Shown: in pieces, positions 58,195 through 64,000 of the stretch
Position numbering within the stretch: position 1 is the stretch's first letter
How the letters are laid out: the number at the start of each line of letters is the position of its first letter
NCBI GenBank assembly: GCA_965248135.1
Contig: CBDFIN010000012.1
Span: forward strand, 1-64,000
DNA from: SZUA-100 sp965248135
GTDB taxonomy: Bacteria > Pseudomonadota > Alphaproteobacteria > Rhizobiales > Rhizobiaceae
Direction of reading: 5' to 3'
Length of the DNA: 64,000 bases
Program-made: the position numbers and the translations under genes
The notes under the pieces: generated by a model
Databases searched by the model: none
The model's input: the letters and a program-made list of their open reading frames with translations, nothing else
What the model was told of the DNA's origin: nothing

Positions 58195-59064
58195 CTCAAT
58201 CTGCCAACGGCGTTTATAGAGCGCCGCAATTTCCTCGACCTTGCGGCTAAAATCATTGGTAATGAAGGCCAGTTCGCAGCCCTTATCCCCGGTTGAATAT
58301 CTCGACGCGGCGCAGGGCTTTGGGATATTTAGCGCCCGGAATTCCAGCAAGCGTGATGGTCTCATCGGCCACGATCGTGGTGTCTGGATGATAGGCAGAA
58401 GCGGTCACGTCATAGGCCAGGCTGGATTTGGGTCTTATGACAAAGACCGCCCCTGCCGCTTCGATTTCAGCCCAGAACGCAGCAAAATTGTAGGCGCGAT
58501 CAAACGTAGTGCCAGCAGTGAGCGGCAGGTCGTCACAGACCTTGCTGTCGTGAAATCTTGCCGGGGTTATCTGGAACCAGGTCGGGCATTTACCGACATC
58601 ATCAAGCATCAAATGCAGCTTGATAGCCGAATTATCGGAGCGATAGCGCAGCATTTTGTAGGTCTTGGCGAACAGGCTGATGGTGGTGGAATCAAGCAGG
58701 CGAACCAGTTCACGGCTCTCATCGTTGGTCTTGGCTCTCATCTCACCCAGAGGCATCGACAATATAGCCTCGAATACCACTGAAGGACGTGCTGCACCGG
58801 CGTTCTCAGTTGAACGCATCACCGCGTGGGTGCCGAGATGATAAAGGCGCTCCGGGCTGGCATTGAACGGTGCTTCCAGATCGCGAAACGAAGTTTAGCC
58901 GGAAAGCTGGGCGCAGATCATCACCACAAGATGGTCATAGGTCGAAAACCGTTTGCACCATTTATCACCGCCATGAGTTGCAACCAGTGCACTGATCTTT
59001 CTGCGTGGAAGGCACTTTATGATCTGCTGAAAAAGGCTTATGGTCATTTTCGCGTCCGTTGTTT
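58195..59064 (-). pseudogene. IS4-type transposase, N-terminal and central part
   Basis: Minus strand: FQQIIKCLPRRKISALVATH, DHLVVMICAQLSG, then TAA, TSFRDLEAPFNASPERLYHL, RLLDSTTISLF (first Asp), FDRAYNFAAFWAEIEAAGAV (second Asp) with FVIRPKS, a one-base shift near 58290, then DKGCELAFITNDFSRKVEEI and AALYKRRWQIE (Glu region). So it has a nonsense codon, a frameshift and two IS insertions (57573-58194 and 54650-57357). Confidence 0.8.
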
Positions 59065-59197
59065 TGGATGCGGGGCAAATCGACGTTTAACAACACCGAG
59101 TATACCACAACCCCTTCAGACAATGGACCTTTTCATGCCCAGTCACAATTTTCCCGGACAGTAGTGGGGATTGGTATAACGTATTGGGGGATAGACC

Positions 59198-59905
59198 GTG
59201 ATTAAAGTAGCCATTCTTCAATCGAATTACATTCCGTGGAAGGGATATTTTGATATCATTGCTTCGGTGGACACATTTATTATTTATGACGAAGTGCAAT
59301 ACACGAAGAATGACTGGCGCAATCGCAACATAATCCGTACGCGAGAAGGAACAGCTTGGCTGACCGTTCCGGTATCATTCAATTTTGGAGATACCATTCT
59401 AGGTGTGAAAATGAGTGATCCACGATTTTCAGCTAAGCACTGGAAGACACTCAATGGAAACTATGCGCGCGCGCCGTATTTCAAAGAGGTGGCTGAATGG
59501 CTCAAGCCCATTTATGACGATGAGCCGGGCAAGAGCCTTTCGAAATGGAATGTGAAGCTGATCCAGGCGATCTGTACATATTTGGGGATCAAGGCCGAAT
59601 TTGTTTGGTCCCACACGATCGCGACTGAACCAGGAAAGTCGGTCCGGCTAGTTGAGTTATGCCGCGCCGTAGGCGCGGACACCTACGTGTCTGGAAGCGC
59701 CGCAAAAGCCTACCTTGAGACGGAACGTTTTGAGGAAAAAAACATCCGTGTCGAGTGGTACGACTATTCAAATTATCCTGAATATCCTCAAAACAGCGGA
59801 CCCTTTACTCATCAAGTATCAATACTCGACCTACTGTTTAACTGTGGCCCGGACGCCACTTTGTTTATGAAGATGGGTGATGAAACACATTCAGCCATAA
59901 TTTGA
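59198..59905 (+). CDS. WbqC-family protein
   Basis: 235 residues from GTG 59198. Starts VAILQSNYIPWKGYFDIIAS and has DEVQYTKNDWRNRN, matching the WbqC family found in O-antigen and surface-sugar clusters, often next to aminotransferase genes. The enzymatic role is not firmly known. First gene after the IS nest; converges slightly with the GNAT gene. Confidence 0.88.
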   Translation: MIKVAILQSNYIPWKGYFDIIASVDTFIIYDEVQYTKNDWRNRNIIRTREGTAWLTVPVSFNFGDTILGVKMSDPRFSAKHWKTLNGNYARAPYFKEVAEWLKPIYDDEPGKSLSKWNVKLIQAICTYLGIKAEFVWSHTIATEPGKSVRLVELCRAVGADTYVSGSAAKAYLETERFEEKNIRVEWYDYSNYPEYPQNSGPFTHQVSILDLLFNCGPDATLFMKMGDETHSAII

Positions 59906-60439
59906 TGCAAACAAGGAAAAAATGGCGACATCCACCAGGTCTCCATCCAAGCAATAGTGATCCTGCAACAGGCCTTCCTGAACAAAACCCACCTTGGCAT
60001 ACAGATTGATCGCCGTAGTGTTATTGGCGGTTACCTCAAGGAAAATCTTGTTGAGATTCAAATCATTGAAGCCGAAGGTTAGAAGCTGTCGCAGGGCGCG
60101 TTCCCCTAGACCTTTTCCACGCGCACTTTCATCCGCCAAATAAATACCCAACCTCGCATGCCGGTTTATTGTATCTATCGGGGATAGTTGAGCAAGGCCG
60201 AGGGCGTTTCCCTGATCGGACTGAATGGCAAAAACAGCATGCTCCGGTGCGCCATTGACAACTTTTGTCTCAAACCACTGGCGCTCCATTACATCATTTG
60301 ATGGGTAGCGGAAACCATGTGTGAAATTGCGCAGCGTCCGGTTTTGCCGCCATTGACTCAAGACCGCCAAATCCTTATCATTCAAACTTCTGAGCACCGA
60401 TGTACAATCGTTCAATTTTCGATACCCACAAGCCAACAT
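59891..60439 (-). CDS. GNAT acetyltransferase
   Basis: 182 residues from ATG 60439. RimJ/RimL-like GNAT: LSQWRQNRTLRNF, GIYLADESARGKGLGERALR (acetyl-CoA loop), LNKIFLEVTANNTTAINLYA, KVGFVQEGLL. Likely acetylates an amino-sugar nucleotide in this cluster. Its start codon overlaps, on the opposite strand, the start codon of the glycosyltransferase. Confidence 0.88.
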   Translation of the reverse strand: MLACGYRKLNDCTSVLRSLNDKDLAVLSQWRQNRTLRNFTHGFRYPSNDVMERQWFETKVVNGAPEHAVFAIQSDQGNALGLAQLSPIDTINRHARLGIYLADESARGKGLGERALRQLLTFGFNDLNLNKIFLEVTANNTTAINLYAKVGFVQEGLLQDHYCLDGDLVDVAIFSLFASNYG

Positions 60440-61388
60440 GATTGAAAAAAGTGATCCTGTGGTCAGCATTGTAGTGCCTGTCCATAATAATGCAACCACA
60501 CTTGAAGCGTTGGCTGCGCAAATTGATGCTGTTTGCGAGAGCTGTTGCGATGGTCAATTTGAACTTATTCTGGTAGATGATGGCAGCGACGATGACAGTT
60601 GGGTGACTATCGAAGGCTTGTCATCTGATCGCATATTCGGATTGCGGCTTTCACGCAATTTTGGTCAAAATGCAGCACTGAAAGCAGGCTTTAGCCATTG
60701 CCGAGGTCAGTTCATCGTCATGATGGATGCGGACTTTGATGATGACCCTGCCCTGATCTCGTCGATCGTCGAGCGATTAAGAGAAGGGATCGATATTTGT
60801 TTCACCGTTGCGGAGAAAAAAGATAGCAGCTCAGTGCGTTTTACATCTCGCTTGTTTCACCGATTTACAAATAACAAAAATTTGGTTTTGGCCAATCGTA
60901 CTCCCAGTACCATGCGCGGTTTTAACAATCGTGTATTGGATGCAATTTTGCGATACGGCGAAAGGAGACCCGTTTATGGTCCGCTTATCACCGGGCTGGG
61001 CTTTCGTCAGGGTTTTATCGCTCAAACAAGGCCGCGCAATCCCGATACCAAGTCATCATATAATTTGAGCAAAAGGTTGCGGTTGGCAATCGATTACCTG
61101 ATCGGGTACACTAATATCGCGGCTGGCTTTTTTTTATTTGCGGGCGTCTTTGCCTCTTTGGGCTCGCTTACCTATGCAGGAATCATCATTGTGCAATATT
61201 TGGTGTTTGATGTGAAATTGCCTCCGGGTCTGTCTTTGCTCGTGTTGCTGCTTCTTAGCCTATTTGCTGTTTTGTACTTCGGCATTGGCATTATAGGTCT
61301 TTATTTGCAGCGACTTTTGAATGAGAGCTTGCAAAGACCTTTATACTTCATATCAGAAACTGTCGGTGGCGGTGGGACGCCGACATAA
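60438..61388 (+). CDS. Family 2 glycosyltransferase with two C-terminal TM segments
   Basis: 316 residues. GT-A fold: VSIVVPVHNNATTLEALAAQ, ILVDDGSDDDSW, LSRNFGQNAALKAGFSHCRG, MMDADFDDDP (DxD). Two TM segments near 230-250 and 265-290, then LQRLLNESLQRPLYF. This is the ArnC/GtrB/dolichyl-phosphate-mannose-synthase type, which moves a sugar to undecaprenyl phosphate at the membrane. The small flippase-like gene at 62480 would fit as its partner. Confidence 0.9.
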   Translation: MIEKSDPVVSIVVPVHNNATTLEALAAQIDAVCESCCDGQFELILVDDGSDDDSWVTIEGLSSDRIFGLRLSRNFGQNAALKAGFSHCRGQFIVMMDADFDDDPALISSIVERLREGIDICFTVAEKKDSSSVRFTSRLFHRFTNNKNLVLANRTPSTMRGFNNRVLDAILRYGERRPVYGPLITGLGFRQGFIAQTRPRNPDTKSSYNLSKRLRLAIDYLIGYTNIAAGFFLFAGVFASLGSLTYAGIIIVQYLVFDVKLPPGLSLLVLLLLSLFAVLYFGIGIIGLYLQRLLNESLQRPLYFISETVGGGGTPT

Positions 61389-61416
61389 ACGCTGTCAGCT
61401 AAAGAGAAGTTATCTT

Positions 61417-62450
61417 ATGTCCGACGTGATTGAAGCCAACATTGCCGTGCATTCTGCGCTCGCACAAGTGTATGAGAAGGACGAACCGCATTTTCGACCT
61501 GAGAATAAAGCAAAGGTGTCACAACGCCTTGCTAAACTGGCGGCCCGAAATGGTAATGGGGCACTTCTCGATCTAGGGTGGGGGACCGGTTTCATAATCG
61601 ATCTTGCACGGCCTTATTTTAAATCGATACGCGGGATAGATGTAACCAAAGCAATGCTTGATCAGGTTAAGCTCGATGATCATGACATTGAAGTGCACCT
61701 TGGACAGGTGGAAGATCTGCCTTTTGAAGATGAGAGCTTTAATGCTGCGACGGCATATTCTTTCGTTGATCATCTGGAAGACCCGAGTGCAATGTTGCGC
61801 GAGGCAAGCCGCGTTCTAAAGCCGAGCGGATGCCTTTATATCGATCTCGCGCCGAACAGATTTTATTGACAAAACCTATCCGAAGATGCTCATCTTGATG
61901 ATATGGAGACCTCGGCATTTGTGGATCGCGAATATGAGATGGTGACCGCAAATGACAAGAAAGTGGAAATGCAATATGGCATTGACGCCGTGACATTCAG
62001 AAAGGCTGAGCCATCGAAGGAAATAGGTGGCATTGAGCCGTTCGCATTCCGAGACCTGGCAACCGCGAACGGTTTTGTGCGTGTGGAGATCAATTTTGAT
62101 TGGTTCTTGGGCAATGCCAAGGTACTTCATCAGCAAGGGGTGGATGATGAGCAAGTCATCAGCGCCTATCTTAAAGAGTGTCTCCCAGCGTCAAAGAGCA
62201 TGTTCAAATATGTCTGGTTCGTTTTGCAGAAGGAATCACGCAGCAGTTCCGCCTTGCTTTGTCGATAAATGTATGCCGCCCTTACATGCGTCAGCGTTTT
62301 GATTATCCAAGAATGTTGGGCAAGGAACTGCTCGCAACTGCGGATGAAAGATTGCTAAGGTTTCTGGGTTATCGTGTCCGTGTTCCTGTGACGTTGGAAG
62401 AATACTACGTACCATCGCAAGAGCGACTTTATTGGGGTGGGCAGGGTTGA
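61417..62450 (+). pseudogene. SAM methyltransferase with in-frame TGA and a frameshift
   Basis: ATG 61417 with AGAGAAG upstream. SAM loop LLDLGWGTGFI (Trp where Cys is usual), DLPFEDESFNAATAYSF, EASRVLKPSGCLYID. TGA at 61867-61869 stops it, but the same frame continues QNLSEDAHLDDMETSAFVDR to KYVWFVLQK. A further shift near 62220 leads to a frame ending RVPVTLEEYYVPSQERLYWG at 62450. Restored, about 345 residues, probably methylating a sugar or lipid-linked precursor. Confidence 0.75.
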
Positions 62451-62479
62451 TTTATTGCGTTGAGAAGGAAGCTTGATCC

Positions 62480-62854
62480 ATGAGTTATGCAGTTTTAATA
62501 GTCGCGGTCATGGGCATTTCTTTCGTGCAGTTGATGGTGAAATACCGACTTGATGTCGCCCATGGTGCAATTCCCGCCGACAACTCAATCGTGTCATATT
62601 TGTTTAGTCTTCTAGCAGATCCGTGGCTTTGGCTGGCCGGCATTGCATTGATTGTCTCTGCTTTGCTTTGGTATTTCGCGCTGTCTCGCCTTTATCTTAG
62701 CGCAGCCATTGCTTTTGCCGCTTTGGTTTATCCAATAGTAATGATTGGAAGCGTGATCTTTTTGGGTGAAAACGTTGCAATGCCTCAGGCATTAGGCTGT
62801 CTATTGATCGTCGCTGGTATTTGGCTTGTTGTGTCCTACAGCCAAGCGACTTGA
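62480..62854 (+). CDS. Small four-TM transporter, EamA/SMR-like (ArnE/F-type)
   Basis: 124 residues, four membrane segments: YAVLIVAVMGISFVQLMV, LWLAGIALIVSALLWYFALS, YLSAAIAFAALVYPIVMIG, LGCLLIVAGIWLVVS. Similar to ArnE/ArnF-type subunits that flip undecaprenyl-phosphate sugars. Its 3' end overlaps the convergent methyltransferase by 54 bases. Confidence 0.8.
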   Translation: MSYAVLIVAVMGISFVQLMVKYRLDVAHGAIPADNSIVSYLFSLLADPWLWLAGIALIVSALLWYFALSRLYLSAAIAFAALVYPIVMIGSVIFLGENVAMPQALGCLLIVAGIWLVVSYSQAT

Positions 62855-63763
62855 TAACCCGCGATCTTTGCGCGTCAACTTGAATATCATCGGCGTAGCG
62901 ACCGCTGTTGGGATGAGGCGGGTGACACTGAGCACCCCCAGGCGCTGCAACACTTTGTAGACTTTGGAGACCAAACCACCCTTATGTCTTTTGGCGAAAA
63001 CTTCATCTTCGCCGATACGCGCAAGGCTGGCGTGTAACGTGCCTTTTTCAAACTGAAGATTCATTGCATTTTTATTAGCCAGGTCCTTGACCTTGAACCA
63101 AGTGATAAAATTCAGCGTGTTCCAGGTCTCTGGATCAGCTTCAATCTGCCTGGTCAGAAGACGGCGCGAGATATTAGGTGCAAATGGGATAAGCGGAAGT
63201 GCATAATGTGGCTCATACGGGAATACATAATTGGGGCATGAATTGACCCAGATACCATCTTCTTTGAGTACATTTGCAATGGCGGCAAAAGCTCGATCAA
63301 GCTGACTGATATGCTCCATAACATTGATGGAAAAAATAAAGTCGAAAGTGCCGTCCTCTGTCGGGCAGAGCTCTTCGGCGCCCTTTTCCAATAACCGGGG
63401 GCTATCGTCGCCAATCAGATCCCAGATTTCGCGCAGCACCCCGTTCATCATATCAAAGGCGGGCGCTGATGGTTCAAGCGCGACCACATCGTGGCCTTGT
63501 TGATGTAGGTAAATAGACAGCAAGCCGAGTCCGGAACCCACTTCCAATATCCGCATTTTGCCGCCAGGCAAACGACTGGCAAGGAATGAATAGCCAAAAC
63601 GCATCTCATTGAGATAGGTGTCGAGCAGTGTTTTGACAGACACATAATCCACTTTAAGTGCATCGGCCACTTTCCGTGCAAACCTTTCCGACTCAAACGG
63701 AGTTATAAAACGATCAAAGCCGTCTGCCGAGCCGATGAAGATGGACATTTTTTGCGTTGTCAT
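62801..63763 (-). CDS. Class I SAM-dependent methyltransferase
   Basis: 320 residues from ATG 63763 (TTG 63766 is one codon earlier). Motif I ILEVGSGLGLLSIYLHQQG, motif II DFIFSINVMEHI, then VLKEDGIWVNSCPNY. UbiG/UbiE-like fold followed by a C-terminal region of about 130 residues. The start overlaps the aminotransferase stop (TGATG), so they are coupled. Likely modifies a sugar of the surface polysaccharide. Confidence 0.88.
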   Translation of the reverse strand: MTTQKMSIFIGSADGFDRFITPFESERFARKVADALKVDYVSVKTLLDTYLNEMRFGYSFLASRLPGGKMRILEVGSGLGLLSIYLHQQGHDVVALEPSAPAFDMMNGVLREIWDLIGDDSPRLLEKGAEELCPTEDGTFDFIFSINVMEHISQLDRAFAAIANVLKEDGIWVNSCPNYVFPYEPHYALPLIPFAPNISRRLLTRQIEADPETWNTLNFITWFKVKDLANKNAMNLQFEKGTLHASLARIGEDEVFAKRHKGGLVSKVYKVLQRLGVLSVTRLIPTAVATPMIFKLTRKDRGLSSRLAVGHNKPNTSDDQ

Positions 63764-64000
63764 CAAAGCCGTTCCAGAAAGGTCATGGTCGCTTCAATGA
63801 CGCGATGCTGCTGGTCATTACTCATATCCATAAAGAGCGGCAGTCGAATGAGGCGGTGAGGTAGGTCAACAGCATTGTCCAGCGCCATGCCAATTCGGCC
63901 ATACGTGCACCCTGCGATACTGTCATGGAGCGGCACATAGTGGAAAGTTGAGCCGATATTCTTTGCGTGCAGATGCCTTAGCAGACCATCCCTTGAAGCC
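63763..64000 (-). CDS. DegT/DnrJ/EryC1 aminotransferase, C-terminal end (runs off the window)
   Basis: Only the last 78 residues are present: LLRHLHAKNIGSTFHYVPLH, then DLPHRLIRLPLFMDMSN and a stop at 63763-63765. The FHYVPLH segment and the ending fit the WecE/RffA type that makes dTDP-4-amino-4,6-dideoxygalactose. The catalytic Lys lies outside the window. Together with the GNAT gene it suggests an acylated amino-deoxysugar. Confidence 0.8.
   Translation of the reverse strand, partial: ASRDGLLRHLHAKNIGSTFHYVPLHDSIAGCTYGRIGMALDNAVDLPHRLIRLPLFMDMSNDQQHRVIEATMTFLERL

Noticed and set aside
1..64000. CRISPR array
   Set aside because: No set of regularly spaced short direct repeats was seen; the only tandem direct repeats found are the two-unit repeat at 58095-58194 and the 17-bp duplication in IS630 copy 2.

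Overview
The window looks like an accessory region of a medium-GC alphaproteobacterium: it has a VirD4-type conjugation operon with a SprT-like gene, ArdA, a DUF3768 protein, resolvase-ParDE modules, IS21/IS30/IS66/IS481/IS630/IS982-type elements and an IS3 relic. No gene names a species. Insertion sequences are dense. Many genes carry in-frame stops or single-base frameshifts, which suggests a decaying, IS-expanded genome. Homopolymer sequencing errors may add to the frameshifts but cannot explain the in-frame stops.

Layout. 1-3700: a regulator and a hypothetical gene, then a graveyard of IS fragments (IS3, IS66, IS481, probable IS256, IS982). 3709-14900: an integrated element starting at a tRNA(CAU) gene. 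A large serine recombinase reads into the tRNA, followed leftward-transcribed by a plasmid/ICE-type operon (VirD4 coupling protein broken by TAG, several small inner-membrane proteins, a SprT-like protein without its HExxH). A rightward pair (371-aa protein plus ankyrin protein) is translationally coupled. 15073-30109: IS630 copy 1, ardA, an intact IS21, DUF3768, two resolvase-ParDE modules, two identical IS30 copies, two more IS630 copies, tRNA-Ser(UGA), an IS481 remnant and a CI/LexA-like repressor.

30271-53172: the most unusual part. It encodes an Hsp70-like ATPase with two neighbours on the + strand, two unknown proteins on the - strand, a frameshifted + strand gene, and a tightly coupled - strand operon. 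That operon codes for a secreted protein, two single-TM proteins, a penicillin-binding transpeptidase with SxxK/SxN/KTG motifs, a giant FHA-SEDS (FtsW/RodA-like) protein and a multi-TM coiled-coil protein. I read it as a peptidoglycan-synthase-like assembly with a chaperone-like ATPase. I do not recognise it as a described system. The SEDS gene, the coiled-coil gene and the + strand gene are frameshifted here.

53371-59166: nested mobile elements. An IS3 relic holds a MITE-like insert. An IS4-type transposase gene is interrupted by an IS200/IS605 element and by a second IS21 with an 8-bp target duplication. 59198-64000: surface polysaccharide genes (WbqC-like, GNAT, GT2, two methyltransferases, a small EamA/SMR-like flippase, a DegT/WecE aminotransferase running off the edge).
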